Notes under the pieces: generated by a model
Told to the model about the DNA's origin: nothing
The model's input: only the letters and a program-made list of their open reading frames with translations
Database searches by the model: none
In this document: positions 1 through 7,683 of the stretch, in pieces
Layout of the letters: every line of letters begins with the position of its first letter
Position numbering within the stretch: the stretch's first letter is position 1
Origin: Bacillus pumilus
Lineage (GTDB): Bacteria > Bacillota > Bacilli > Bacillales > Bacillaceae
NCBI RefSeq assembly: GCF_038738535.1
Contig: NZ_CP046128.1
Span: forward strand, 1,240,001-1,304,000
DNA: 64,000 nt
Direction of reading: 5' to 3'
Program-made: the position numbers and the translations under genes

Positions 1-228
1 GCAATGGTGTGGCAGGGCAATATGATTTTAGGTTTTGTTGTCGGCTCCTCACTGCTTGCAACACTGATTATTGGGACAATGGCAGGTACGGTCGTGCCGA
101 TTATTTTACACAGATTAAACGTGGACCCAGCCATTGCATCTGGCCCGCTGATCACAACATTGAATGATATTCTATCCTTACTGATCTATTTTGGAATTGC
201 AACAGCATTCCTTCATACACTGATGTAG
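1..228 (+). CDS. mgtE: Magnesium transporter MgtE, C-terminal fragment (cut by window edge)
   Basis: Only the last 75 or so codons are present; the reading frame is open from base 1 and ends at TAG 226-228. The peptide has two hydrophobic helices, and the stretch around GTMAGTVVPI and LNVDPAIASGPLITTLNDI matches the last membrane helices of MgtE-type Mg2+ channels, where the Asp of the final helices lines the ion pore. Its position next to tnrA is that of mgtE (ykoK) in B. subtilis. In that species mgtE sits behind a Mg2+ riboswitch, which would lie outside this window. A strong terminator follows at once. Confidence 0.85.
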   Translation, partial: AMVWQGNMILGFVVGSSLLATLIIGTMAGTVVPIILHRLNVDPAIASGPLITTLNDILSLLIYFGIATAFLHTLM

Positions 229-233
229 CAAGA

Positions 234-267
234 AGACTGTAAAACGTTACGTTTTACAGTCTTTTTT
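234..267 (+). terminator. Rho-independent terminator of mgtE
   Basis: A 13-bp perfect stem (AGACTGTAAAACG with its complement), a 3-nt loop and a run of T, six bases after the mgtE stop codon. Confidence 0.9.
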
Positions 268-329
268 GAATAAAGATTGCATATAGCGCTTCCATCCTTT
301 ACATTTTAAGGAGAAGGTGGGAGAGAAAA

Positions 330-728
330 ATGAAGAAGTTTTTATTCATTTTAATGTGCATTGTTTTGCTAGGTGCATGTTCAAGGGAAGACGAGGGGAA
401 AGACAGAAGACTTGTGGCAGCAGAGCATATGATTGAAGCGATTACCGAAGGAAATAAACGAAAAATAGAAAACATCTATGTTGAAGGCGCTGTCCCAAGC
501 CCAAATGACATTCTAAAGCTGAAAAAGGAATGGGGCATAGAGACGCTTTCTTATGAAGATTTTCAATTAGAAGAAGCCAGCATTCATGTCTTTCATGCGA
601 ATTACGAAGATGAAAAAACAGGGAAGAAAAAGGCACTTGCCCTGCGGGTAATAGAAGATCCTGAAAAAGGCGGTGTACGGATTGACTTTGTAGGGGTCGT
701 TGAAGGAACTGATGCTTCCTCTCAATGA
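330..728 (+). CDS. Predicted small secreted lipoprotein
   Basis: A 132-residue protein with a lipoprotein signal peptide: a Lys-rich start, a hydrophobic core at residues 4-16 and the lipobox LGAC with the lipidated Cys at residue 17. The mature part is short, charged and without transmembrane segments, so it should be anchored to the outer face of the membrane. The start has a purine-rich ribosome binding site (AAGGAGAAGG). It lies between mgtE and a LysR gene and has its own terminator, so it appears monocistronic. I recognise no family; a role in mgtE function would be speculation. Confidence 0.7.
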   Translation: MKKFLFILMCIVLLGACSREDEGKDRRLVAAEHMIEAITEGNKRKIENIYVEGAVPSPNDILKLKKEWGIETLSYEDFQLEEASIHVFHANYEDEKTGKKKALALRVIEDPEKGGVRIDFVGVVEGTDASSQ

Positions 729-777
729 AAAATTTTATTAAAAGACAAGGTATAAGCTAAAATGATTTTATTTAAAA

Positions 778-822
778 GGATAGAAGAGCTGAAAGAACTT
801 CGCTCTATCTATCCTCTTTTTT
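778..822 (+). terminator. Terminator between lipoprotein gene and LysR gene
   Basis: An imperfect stem (GGATAGA-AGAGC against GCTCTATCTATCC, one bulge) followed by CTTTTTT on the plus strand. It lies between two convergent genes. Confidence 0.7.
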
Positions 823-838
823 ACCACAAATGACCTGA

Positions 839-1702
839 TCACATATGAGTTATGCCCATTAACTCCATAAATCGTGAGAGGGCACTGGTCATGTACGAAT
901 CGCGGCGCCTTATAAACACAGTGGGCACGATTCTATGTGGTTCCGGTAATGGATGACAGGTAAATCTGCCTTGCATCCGAGCTTCAACCATAGATTTTGG
1001 TAATACGGTGACTCCTAGCCCGTTTTCAACGCATTTAAGCACGCCCTCTAAAGTGCCATATTCCATTACCTTCATCGAAGCAAAGCCATTGCTCTCTAAC
1101 CATCGCTGCCAACGCCCCAAATAGATGCAATGCGCGAATGACGAAAGCAATGGTTCATGTAAAATTGATTCTACCTGGAATTCCTCCCGGGAGTAGCTTG
1201 TAATCAGAACAAGTGATTCTTCCAATACAGGGTACTCAATAATGTCCGGATGAAGAATTGGCCCATCAACCAATGCACCGTCTACCTTGTAGTTAAGAAT
1301 AGCACTAACCTGATCTACAGTAGGTGCCATATACATGCTCAATTCTACTTGTGGAAATGTCTTATGATATTCTGTAAAAATGATTGGCAATCTTGTAGAA
1401 GCGGTTGACTCTATAGATCCGATGTGTAAAGTTCCCCGCGGAGTAGAGGAAAGCTTTACTGCCTCTATCGCTTCTTCAAAATCGTAGAGTAATTTGTTTA
1501 CATATGGCAACAGTTCACGTCCTGCAGGCGTTAAGGATATCTTCTTGTGATATCGATAGAGAAGAGGAACACCTAATTCTTGTTCAAGACGTTGGATTCG
1601 TGCAGTGACATTCGACTGCACATAATTTAATTTCTCAGCAGCTTTTGTAATGCTTTGTTCAATAGCTACTGCTTTAAATATTTCCAAAGATTTAATATCC
1701 AA
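839..1702 (-). CDS. LysR family transcriptional regulator
   Basis: About 287 residues, the usual LysR length. The N-terminal winged helix-turn-helix begins DIKSLEIFKAV and contains SITKAAEKLNYVQSNVTARI; the rest is a substrate-binding-like effector domain (GTLHIGSIEST...). A TTG start at 1702 is chosen because AAAGGAG lies 8 nt upstream of it; a longer reading from TTG 1726 runs through this ribosome binding site. The gene is divergent from the cupin gene at 1890, the normal arrangement for a LysR activator and its target, so it may control that gene. The effector is unknown. The pair is not part of the B. subtilis order here, which suggests an accessory insertion. Confidence 0.8.
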   Translation of the reverse strand: MDIKSLEIFKAVAIEQSITKAAEKLNYVQSNVTARIQRLEQELGVPLLYRYHKKISLTPAGRELLPYVNKLLYDFEEAIEAVKLSSTPRGTLHIGSIESTASTRLPIIFTEYHKTFPQVELSMYMAPTVDQVSAILNYKVDGALVDGPILHPDIIEYPVLEESLVLITSYSREEFQVESILHEPLLSSFAHCIYLGRWQRWLESNGFASMKVMEYGTLEGVLKCVENGLGVTVLPKSMVEARMQGRFTCHPLPEPHRIVPTVFIRRRDSYMTSALSRFMELMGITHM

Positions 1703-1889
1703 AATAACGCTCCTTTTGCATCGCAAATTGTGATGAACTATACACTATTTTTTGATTTTACGTGATCCAATAGAATAAGTAAACTTAATGATATAAGAGA
1801 TTTATCATGAGGAGGAGAATTGAGAGATAGGAAATTTTAGCTAGGAAAAGATAAAACAGGCGTTTCCAATTAAATGAGGAGGGAATTTA

Positions 1890-2261
1890 TTGATTTCAAA
1901 GATTAATATCCAAGAGAAATTTTTGCAAATAAATGCTTATTGGAATCCTAGAATAAGTGGAGAGTTGAACGACTCATACATTAAAATGGTAAAAATTAAG
2001 GGTGAATTCATTTGGCATCACCATGATGACGAGGATGAAATGTTCTTTGTATGTAAAGGGAATCTAGTCATCCGTTTTAGGGATAGAGAAATAGCTCTTA
2101 ATGAAGGGGAGTTTCTTGTGATTCCTAAAGGAATTGAACATCAGCCAATTGCTGAAGAAGAAGTTCATTTGCTATTAATTGAACCAAAAACGACTCTAAA
2201 CACGGGGAATGTGGTCAATGAACGAACTGTTTCGATTCCTGAACGAATGGATGAACACTAG
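1890..2261 (+). CDS. Cupin domain protein
   Basis: A 123-residue single-domain cupin. Motif 1 is seen as WHHHDDEDEMFFVCKG (His-x-His with a downstream Glu, the usual metal ligands) and motif 2 as GEFLVIPKGIEHQP (last His ligand). Proteins of this size are often small-molecule binding or enzymatic cupins of undefined substrate. Translation starts at TTG 1890, supported by GAGGAGGG 7 nt upstream. The gene is transcribed away from the LysR gene and followed by a terminator, so it is probably the single target of that regulator (inference). Confidence 0.78.
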   Translation: MISKINIQEKFLQINAYWNPRISGELNDSYIKMVKIKGEFIWHHHDDEDEMFFVCKGNLVIRFRDREIALNEGEFLVIPKGIEHQPIAEEEVHLLLIEPKTTLNTGNVVNERTVSIPERMDEH

Positions 2262-2290
2262 ATCGTGCACTTAACAGGTGCTTTAGTTGA

Positions 2291-2320
2291 AAAAGAGGCA
2301 GCAATCGCTGTCTCTTTTTA
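2291..2320 (+). terminator. Terminator of the cupin gene
   Basis: Stem AAAGAGGCAGC against GCTGTCTCTTT with a 4-nt loop, ending in TTTTT. Confidence 0.85.
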
Positions 2321-2379
2321 CTACGTTATCATACATTCACTTGTCTTTAATTTTAAAGAGTAAGCGAATCTTTATTTGT

Positions 2380-2709
2380 TTATCGATTTTTGTACCGGAA
2401 GTGTGCGTTAATCTGGCCTTCCAGCATTTTTTTCTTATATTGTCCGCTTTTTAATGCCTGTTCTTTTTTCTTCATGTCTTTCAAAATCTCGGCTGTTTGC
2501 ACACCGTCTTCTCGTTTGTTGGCGATGTCCATTAAACGTTCTACATCAGAAAAAGAATATTTACGCGTGCCTCTTGTTGAGCGCTGGGGGTAGATGAGTC
2601 TGCGTTCCTCATAATATCGGATTTGCCTGACGGATAGCCCTGTTAATTCACTGACAATCCCGATTGAAATGACTTTTTTATCTTTATAAGAAACATCTTC
2701 CTGCGTCAT
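2380..2709 (-). CDS. tnrA: TnrA, global nitrogen regulator (MerR family)
   Basis: A 109-residue MerR-type protein with helix-turn-helix [27 protein letters not shown] and the distinctive C-terminal tail ending NAHFRYKNR, which in B. subtilis TnrA binds feedback-inhibited glutamine synthetase and GlnK. TnrA activates and represses nitrogen genes during nitrogen limitation. The near identity of the DNA-binding part to TnrA, the length and the position next to mgtE and ykzB-ykoL make the call firm; GlnR is longer and lies with glnA. A consensus TnrA box sits upstream at the spacing expected for autoactivation. Confidence 0.95.
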   Translation of the reverse strand: MTQEDVSYKDKKVISIGIVSELTGLSVRQIRYYEERRLIYPQRSTRGTRKYSFSDVERLMDIANKREDGVQTAEILKDMKKKEQALKSGQYKKKMLEGQINAHFRYKNR

Positions 2710-2738
2710 ATACTCACCCCTGCAAGTCTTTTCTTCAT

Positions 2739-2744
2739 ATTATA
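2739..2744 (-). promoter_or_regulatory. tnrA: -10 element of the tnrA promoter
   Basis: TATAAT on the minus strand. It predicts a transcription start near 2732, which places the centre of the TnrA box at about -50. The -35 region is poor, as expected for an activator-dependent promoter. Confidence 0.7.
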
Positions 2745-2773
2745 CAGAACGAGAAGGAAAAAAACCTATCATT

Positions 2774-2790
2774 TGTCAGAAAATATAACA
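2774..2790 (-). promoter_or_regulatory. tnrA: TnrA box
   Basis: TGTCAGAAAATATAACA fits the TnrA/GlnR consensus TGTNA-N7-TNACA at every fixed position. It lies in the divergent region between tnrA and ykzB. Relative to the tnrA -10 it is at -50, the usual activating distance; relative to ykzB it is about 90 bases upstream of the predicted start. Confidence 0.85.
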
Positions 2791-2861
2791 CAAAAACGAA
2801 AAAATGAAAAAACAATGGAAGGAAAGATAACAACAAATGTGAAATGAGTGTTGCGCGTGCA

Positions 2862-2867
2862 TATAAT
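2862..2867 (+). promoter_or_regulatory. ykzB: -10 element of the ykzB-ykoL promoter
   Basis: TATAAT, 30 bases upstream of the ykzB start, with no good -35. In B. subtilis this promoter depends on TnrA and PhoP; I could not identify a clear PhoP repeat here. Confidence 0.55.
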
Positions 2868-2897
2868 GATGATGAGTTGAACTAGGAGGAGGAGCAA

Positions 2898-3056
2898 ATG
2901 ATGGAGCAAACACAGATCATCTGTATGGCAAAAGAAATCATCGCATTAGATATGAAGAGGGATGAATTACTGGAGCGATTCATGCAGGCGGCAGGTCAGA
3001 ATGCACATGCTCTTCTAAGAGCCGTACAAAATGATTTGTATAAAAGCTCTTCATAA
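2898..3056 (+). CDS. ykzB: Small protein YkzB
   Basis: A 52-residue open frame starting ATG-ATG behind the strong site AGGAGGAGG. The protein begins MMEQTQIICMAKEII and ends NDLYKSSS; it is hydrophilic, probably helical, without membrane segments. Size, position divergent from tnrA and the small partner downstream match the B. subtilis ykzB-ykoL operon, which is under TnrA and PhoP control. The function is not known. Confidence 0.75.
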   Translation: MMEQTQIICMAKEIIALDMKRDELLERFMQAAGQNAHALLRAVQNDLYKSSS

Positions 3057-3094
3057 GCACCTGGTCCAGATCACTTGATAGGAGGGGATAATCG

Positions 3095-3259
3095 GTGCGG
3101 CGTATCTTAACAGAAGCTTTAGCAAAGGAAAGACATTATTATACGAAGCAGCTCTGTTCATTAGGAGTTTACAGCCCTGATGCGGCCAAGAACATGACAA
3201 TTAGTGACTTAAAAAAAGAGTATCACTTCTTTTTCAACAAAACAGAGCGTAATTTGTGA
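3095..3259 (+). CDS. ykoL: Small basic protein YkoL
   Basis: A 54-residue basic protein starting at GTG 3095 with GGAGGGG 8 nt upstream, 38 bp after ykzB, so an operon is likely. The pattern KQLCSLGVY followed by MTISDLKKEY resembles small basic Fur-regulated (FbpA-like) proteins, but that likeness is from memory and weak. The symbol rests on synteny: ykoL is the second gene of the TnrA/PhoP operon next to tnrA in B. subtilis. Confidence 0.7.
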   Translation: MRRILTEALAKERHYYTKQLCSLGVYSPDAAKNMTISDLKKEYHFFFNKTERNL

Positions 3260-3260
3260 A

Positions 3261-3306
3261 AATCCCTTGAAATGTGCGTATGTCACATAAAGGGTTCTTT
3301 TTTTGC
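3261..3306 (+). terminator. Terminator of ykzB-ykoL
   Basis: Stem AATCCCTT / AAGGGTT with an inner ATGTG / CACAT pairing, followed by CTTTTTTT. It begins two bases after the ykoL stop. Confidence 0.85.
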
Positions 3307-3511
3307 GTGCTTAATATTATAGCAATATTGAATTTTGTAGAAATTTGACGAATACAGTGTAAGGAAACGCAGTTCCTTTACAGATTATGTTAAACTATGT
3401 CGCATCTTGATGGTTTGCTAAAAAAGCTTTTTTTCGAGATGATTGTGAAAAATAAGAAGGATTTTAAAAGTTTATATCGAAATCTTATACATAACACGAA
3501 TGGAGTCACTT

Positions 3512-3607
3512 ATGTGGTTGAAAGGGTTTTCAAAAACGTACTTCTATTTTTTACGAAAGGCTCCAACTGCACCGCAAGAAAGCCTTGAAGTTAAAAAAAT
3601 ATTATAA
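3512..3607 (+). CDS. Possible 31-residue peptide upstream of ykoM
   Basis: A short frame beginning MWLKGFSKTYFYF with GGAG 6 nt upstream of its ATG, ending 11 bases before the ykoM start. It could be a real basic peptide or a leader whose translation is coupled to ykoM. The interval 3307-3511 before it holds a hairpin at about 3357-3383 (TGTAAGGAA with its near complement) but no convincing promoter. Confidence 0.35.
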   Translation: MWLKGFSKTYFYFLRKAPTAPQESLEVKKIL

Positions 3608-3618
3608 GAGGTAGATAT

Positions 3619-4083
3619 GTGATGAGACTATCGTTTAATGAAGAAGAAGTAGAACGTTCAATGACACTTTACAAGGTATTTGCAAGAGCATTTAAAAGCG
3701 TTTCAGAACACAGTATTAGAGACAGCAAAGAGCATGGATTTAATCCAACTGAATTTGCCGTTCTTGAATTGCTGTACACAAGAGGTGCTCAAAAACTTCA
3801 GCAAATCGGCTCAAGACTCCTGCTTGTCAGCGGGAATGTGACGTACGTAATTGACAAATTAGAACGAAATGGTTTCATTGAAAGAGAGCAGGACCCAAAG
3901 GATAAACGGTCGGTTTATGCCCATTTAACAGATAAAGGGCGCAGTTATCTTGATAAGATTTACCCGATTCATTCTCTCCGGATTGCGCGAGCGTTCTCTG
4001 GCCTCTCGCGTGAAGAACAAGAACAATTGATTAGTCTATTGAAAAAAGCAGGCATTCACAGTCAACATTTATTATTTAGATAG
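3619..4083 (+). CDS. ykoM: YkoM, MarR family transcriptional regulator
   Basis: A 154-residue winged-helix regulator. The DNA-binding core runs through NPTEFAVLELLY, LQQIGSRLLLVSGNVTYVID (recognition helix) and the wing REQDPKDKRSVYAHLT; the flanking helices form the dimer interface. It is close in sequence to MhqR elsewhere in this window (29271-29726), the thiol-independent quinone sensor, so it may sense a related small aromatic, but this is inference. Start GTG 3619 (or ATG 3622) follows AAGAGG. Position after tnrA-ykoL matches ykoM of B. subtilis. It ends just before a terminator interrupted by a repeat element. Confidence 0.88.
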   Translation: MMRLSFNEEEVERSMTLYKVFARAFKSVSEHSIRDSKEHGFNPTEFAVLELLYTRGAQKLQQIGSRLLLVSGNVTYVIDKLERNGFIEREQDPKDKRSVYAHLTDKGRSYLDKIYPIHSLRIARAFSGLSREEQEQLISLLKKAGIHSQHLLFR

Positions 4084-4088
4084 AACGA

Positions 4089-4110
4089 AAAGGTGCCATG
4101 ATTGGCACCT
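4089..4110. repeat. Left copy of duplicated terminator hairpin (locus 1)
   Basis: A 22-bp sequence centred on GGTGCC..GGCACC, repeated exactly at 4289-4310. This copy has lost its T tract, which now lies beyond the inserted element. Confidence 0.9.
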
Positions 4111-4288
4111 CTCAGATTGTTGACAAAGGGCTAAAATGATCTTTATTTTAGCCCTTTGTCTTCTTTTCAGCGTGACCTGAAAACCTTTGAAGTCTAGGAA
4201 GGACGAGCACCGAAGCAGAGCGAATTTGACATTCGTGAGCATCGGAGCGCAGAACTGACAACGAATGCGAGGGTTTGTCTACACGCTG
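4111..4288 (-). mobile_element. Terminator-associated MITE-like element, copy 1
   Basis: A 178-bp element, opposite in orientation to the other two copies. In element orientation it starts CAGCGTGTAGACAAA and ends TTTGTCAACAATCTG (+AG); the ends are imperfect inverted repeats (12 of 15 bases). Inside are a CACGCTG that can pair with the 5' end and a 16-bp hairpin (GACAAAGGGCTAAAAT and complement) at the 3' end. It separates two identical 22-bp copies of a terminator hairpin. It carries no credible gene; the short frame reading VDKPSHSLS recurs in copy 2 only because the DNA is repeated. Confidence 0.8.
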
Positions 4289-4316
4289 AAAGGTGCCATG
4301 ATTGGCACCTTTTTTA
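4289..4316 (+). terminator. Terminator shared by ykoM and ykoW
   Basis: Stem AAAGGTGCC / GGCACCTTT with loop ATGATT and a T run on the plus strand. The last codons of ykoW (minus strand) end within the T run. Confidence 0.85.
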
Positions 4317-6737
4317 TGTGTCCAGCTGATGCGCCGGATAGGCAATGAATTTTTCGATATCGGTTGCTGGAAGGGGCTTTGCATAATAAAAACCTTGCAG
4401 GTCGTCACATCCTTGCGCAGATAAAAGCTGCGCCTGCGCAAAGGTTTCAACACCTTCTGCTATGACTTCGAGAGATAATTGATGTCCCATCGCGATAATG
4501 GCACCTGTAATCTGTTCAGACTTCGAATCATTTAAAATATCTTCAATGAAGGATTTGTCGATTTTCAGTCGATGAATGGGCAAATCCTTTAAATAGCTTA
4601 AGGAGCTATGACCTGTACCAAAGTCATCAATACTAATGCGAACGCCCAGATGTTTCAGCGACGTCAGCACCTGTTTTGATTGCTTGATATTGTCCATTGT
4701 CATACTTTCTGTCACTTCAAGCTCGAGCAGTGACGATGTCAGGTTGTATTTTTTCAGTGTCAGCTTAATCAAATCAATTAAGTCTTCAGAATTGAATTGT
4801 TTCGCAGATAAATTGACAGCCACAGGAATTTTCAGCCCGTTGTCATACCACGTTTTAGCCTGCCTGCATGCGGTATCAATGACCCATCTGCCAATATCAA
4901 TGATCAGCCCTGATTCCTCTGCCAGCTCAATAAAAGCCTCAGGTGATTTTAAGGAACCATCTGGTGCCTTCATTCTTAGAAGAGCTTCTACGCCAGTCAT
5001 CTTTCTTGTTTTCGCACTGACTTGCGGCTGGTAATGAAGCACAAACTGTTCTCTCTGAATGGCATCCCGCAACTCAAGCTCTCGATTTAACCTGTCTTCA
5101 CTTGATCTTTCCATTGATTCGGTAAAGAACTCATACCGGCTTTGCTTATGTTTTTTGGATAAATACATCGCCATATCGGCTTTCCTCATCAATTCCATCC
5201 CATCTTTGCCATTTTGAGGTGAGATGGCGATCCCAATGCTGATAGATGTAATGAGCTGATGATTCTGGATGAAAAAAGGACGTTCAAATTGACGAATGAT
5301 ATTTTGAGAAAGCTGCTCAATTTTGTGTGTGTCATGTCCCATGTGAGGGAAGATCATTAAAAATTCATCCCCGCCTAGTCTTGCAATAAAGCCATTGTCC
5401 GGTAAACATTGTGTCAGTCTGTTTGCAGCTGCTTTAAGTAGTAAGTCTCCTATGTTATGACCAAGTGCATCATTAATAATTTTAAAACGATTCAAGTCAA
5501 GAAACAGAACAGCCGTCGATGTTCCTGTCTCTTCTTGAGCGGAGAGAACATCATTTAAATGGTTGATGGCGTGGCGCCGATTAGGAAGCTCAGTTAACGC
5601 ATCATAATGTGCCATGACATGAATTTCTTTTTCTGCAATCCGCTGCTGCGTTAAATCTTTTAAGACAAGATAAATACTGTCAAGAGTATTGTTGACATGA
5701 ACAGGTATGTAAGTGACATGATAATAATAAAAACGATCTGCTGCTTTCAGTTCTGCTTCACGTGTGATGGCTTTTTTTGACCGGGAAATAAATTCTTCCC
5801 ACATCTCAGTCGGCATCACGTATTGACTGACATCATCACCAATCCAAGAATTGCACATTTTTAAGATTTGTTTACCTAAGTCGTTCGCAGAAAGCACCTT
5901 TCGATCGACAGATAACACGATAATGCCATCGATATTATGTTTAATGAGCGATTGAAACCGCTGTTCATTTTCCTTTAACTGATCTGACTGCTTCATGATT
6001 CGGTGATCTATATAGGCACCAAAGATCATCAGTGTTTGGACAATCAGTGTCATCAAGCCGATGAAAATCGACAGACTGAATGGCGACATTTCAAGAGAGC
6101 CGCCTGCAGCGGACTGTCCATCTGAATGAACAAACATAGTAGAAGCAGCCATACCAGTATAATGCATGCCAGAAATAGCCCCACCCATCACGAGTGCACC
6201 AGCTATTTTTAACAGATGATCCTCCTTTTTTTTCTCGGATCGATGGAGCCGAAAAAAGAGATGCAGTGAAAAGAAAGATGCCAGCGCAGCAATGAAAAAC
6301 GAAAGAAAAAAGAGGACTGGATCATAGCTGATTGAGACATTGGCCATTGATTCCATTCCAAGATAATGCATGCTGCAAATAGCTGAGCCCATGGTGATTG
6401 AACTAATGAGCAGCCGTCTTATGGAAAGCTGCTCTTGAATGCATATCGAGAATGCGATCAAAGAACCGACAAAAGACGCCAAAATCGATAAAATCAGTAA
6501 GGGAGTTTCATATGTGATGCCGGTTTGCATGTGAAATGCCATCATGCCAATAAAATGCATCGACCATATGCCCATCCCCATGATCATTGCACCAATGACC
6601 AGCCATACCTTTTTCTTTGCACCGCTTGACTGTATCACTCGGCTGGCTAACTGAAGAGCTGAGTAGGAGGCCACAGCGGCGACAGCGACTGACAGAAAGA
6701 CAAGCCATCCGTTGTAGCTTCCTGTTAATTGGGTCAT
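4314..6737 (-). CDS. ykoW: YkoW, membrane cyclic-di-GMP signalling protein (MHYT-PAS-GGDEF-EAL)
   Basis: About 807 residues. The N-terminal 250 are membrane helices carrying three MHYT-type repeats (SMHFIGM, SMHYLGM, GMHYTGM), thought to sense a gas or redox signal through metal. A PAS domain follows, then GGDEF with intact RLGGDEFLMIF (diguanylate cyclase) and EAL with VEALLRM and IDDFGTGHSSL (phosphodiesterase). Both active sites look complete, so either activity is possible. Start ATG 6737 is preferred over the 11-codon longer reading because GGAGG lies 9 nt upstream. Matches B. subtilis YkoW in size and place. Confidence 0.92.
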   Translation of the reverse strand: MTQLTGSYNGWLVFLSVAVAAVASYSALQLASRVIQSSGAKKKVWLVIGAMIMGMGIWSMHFIGMMAFHMQTGITYETPLLILSILASFVGSLIAFSICIQEQLSIRRLLISSITMGSAICSMHYLGMESMANVSISYDPVLFFLSFFIAALASFFSLHLFFRLHRSEKKKEDHLLKIAGALVMGGAISGMHYTGMAASTMFVHSDGQSAAGGSLEMSPFSLSIFIGLMTLIVQTLMIFGAYIDHRIMKQSDQLKENEQRFQSLIKHNIDGIIVLSVDRKVLSANDLGKQILKMCNSWIGDDVSQYVMPTEMWEEFISRSKKAITREAELKAADRFYYYHVTYIPVHVNNTLDSIYLVLKDLTQQRIAEKEIHVMAHYDALTELPNRRHAINHLNDVLSAQEETGTSTAVLFLDLNRFKIINDALGHNIGDLLLKAAANRLTQCLPDNGFIARLGGDEFLMIFPHMGHDTHKIEQLSQNIIRQFERPFFIQNHQLITSISIGIAISPQNGKDGMELMRKADMAMYLSKKHKQSRYEFFTESMERSSEDRLNRELELRDAIQREQFVLHYQPQVSAKTRKMTGVEALLRMKAPDGSLKSPEAFIELAEESGLIIDIGRWVIDTACRQAKTWYDNGLKIPVAVNLSAKQFNSEDLIDLIKLTLKKYNLTSSLLELEVTESMTMDNIKQSKQVLTSLKHLGVRISIDDFGTGHSSLSYLKDLPIHRLKIDKSFIEDILNDSKSEQITGAIIAMGHQLSLEVIAEGVETFAQAQLLSAQGCDDLQGFYYAKPLPATDIEKFIAYPAHQLDT

Positions 6738-6935
6738 GTGAGAAAACCTCCAGTATCTTAAAACAGACATATACTTAATATATCGGATCGCATGGCTTCT
6801 GTGTTCACTTTTCCTTCACTTAAATACCACAATCAACGTTTTTTTCACGTGTCTTTTATAGTAAAATCAAATTTAATGTAAAAAAACGACGAAAAGTGAA
6901 TCGTTTCTTCGGTTTTATTCGTTTAATATATGGTG

Positions 6936-6958
6936 TGATTCTAAAAGAGATAGAATCA
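6936..6958. promoter_or_regulatory. Inverted repeat upstream of ykoX
   Basis: TGATTCTA, 7 nt, TAGAATCA: an exact 8-bp inverted repeat ending 25 bases before the ykoX start. It has no T tract, and an operator is more likely than a terminator. The cognate regulator is unknown. The rest of the 246-bp ykoW-ykoX divergent region is A+T rich without a clear promoter. Confidence 0.5.
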
Positions 6959-6983
6959 TTCAAACGATTATGTGTGAAAGGGA

Positions 6984-7598
6984 TTGATAAACATCGAAGA
7001 TTTTATTATTTCTTTAGCTGATGCTTTTAAGAACTTGTCGTACTTTGGCATCTTCCTCGCATTATGCATTGAATTTGTTCCTGCTGAAGTGGTTCTGCCT
7101 CTTGCGGGTTACTGGGTCTCAGAAGGGGACATGGCCTTCATCGGTGTTGTGGCTGCCGGCTCCATTGGCGGCGTGGCTGGCCCTTTGACCTTGTACTGGT
7201 TAGGACGTTATGGCGGCAGACCCTTTTTAAATAAATATGGGAAGTACTTTTTTGTCAAACCTGAGTCGCTTGATAAATCGGATGCTTTCTTTGAAAAGCA
7301 TGGTGGTTTCGTCGCCTTTAGCGGCCGGTTTATTCCAGGGGTCAGAACGCTTATTTCCATCCCGTGCGGTATTGCCAAGATGAATGTGTGGGTCTTTTGC
7401 TTGTATACGTTTTTGGCGATTACGCCCATTACATTTGTGTATGTGTATCTTGGGTTTGTGCTCGGGGAGAACTGGAAAGAGGTTGGCGCTATGTTAGATC
7501 CATATCTTTTACCGATTGGGATCGGGGTTGTGTTGTTGTTCGTTGTTTATATATGGCTGAAACGTAGAAAAAGAAAAACAGAAACACCCACTGCCTAA
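6984..7598 (+). CDS. ykoX: YkoX, DedA family membrane protein
   Basis: A 204-residue polytopic membrane protein of the DedA/VTT (SNARE-associated) family. Family signs are the acidic ALCIEFVPAEVVLPLAGY near the N terminus and the glycine/arginine motif FSGRFIPGVRTLISIPCGIAKM in the middle, with four to five hydrophobic segments. DedA proteins are linked to lipid carrier flipping and membrane potential. TTG 6984 is the first possible start because TGA lies at 6975 in frame, but AAAGGG is unusually close to it, so the true start is uncertain. Located as in B. subtilis, before ykoY. Confidence 0.85.
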   Translation: MINIEDFIISLADAFKNLSYFGIFLALCIEFVPAEVVLPLAGYWVSEGDMAFIGVVAAGSIGGVAGPLTLYWLGRYGGRPFLNKYGKYFFVKPESLDKSDAFFEKHGGFVAFSGRFIPGVRTLISIPCGIAKMNVWVFCLYTFLAITPITFVYVYLGFVLGENWKEVGAMLDPYLLPIGIGVVLLFVVYIWLKRRKRKTETPTA

Positions 7599-7683
7599 TC
7601 ACTGAATCGAAGTGAAAGTCACCTGTTGACAATCCAGTGTCTATTGATTATGATATAAGTAATCTAAATATTCTTAAATCCCA

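Noticed and set aside
3397..3588. A 63-codon frame upstream of ykoM
   Set aside because: No binding site and no recognisable composition; the shorter frame at 3512-3607 in another phase has better signals.
4148..4453. A 101-codon minus-strand frame containing VDKPSHSLS and PRLQRFS
   Set aside because: It lies in repeat copy 1 and the antisense end of ykoW; the same peptide appears in copy 2 only because the DNA repeats. No binding site; frame lost in copy 3.
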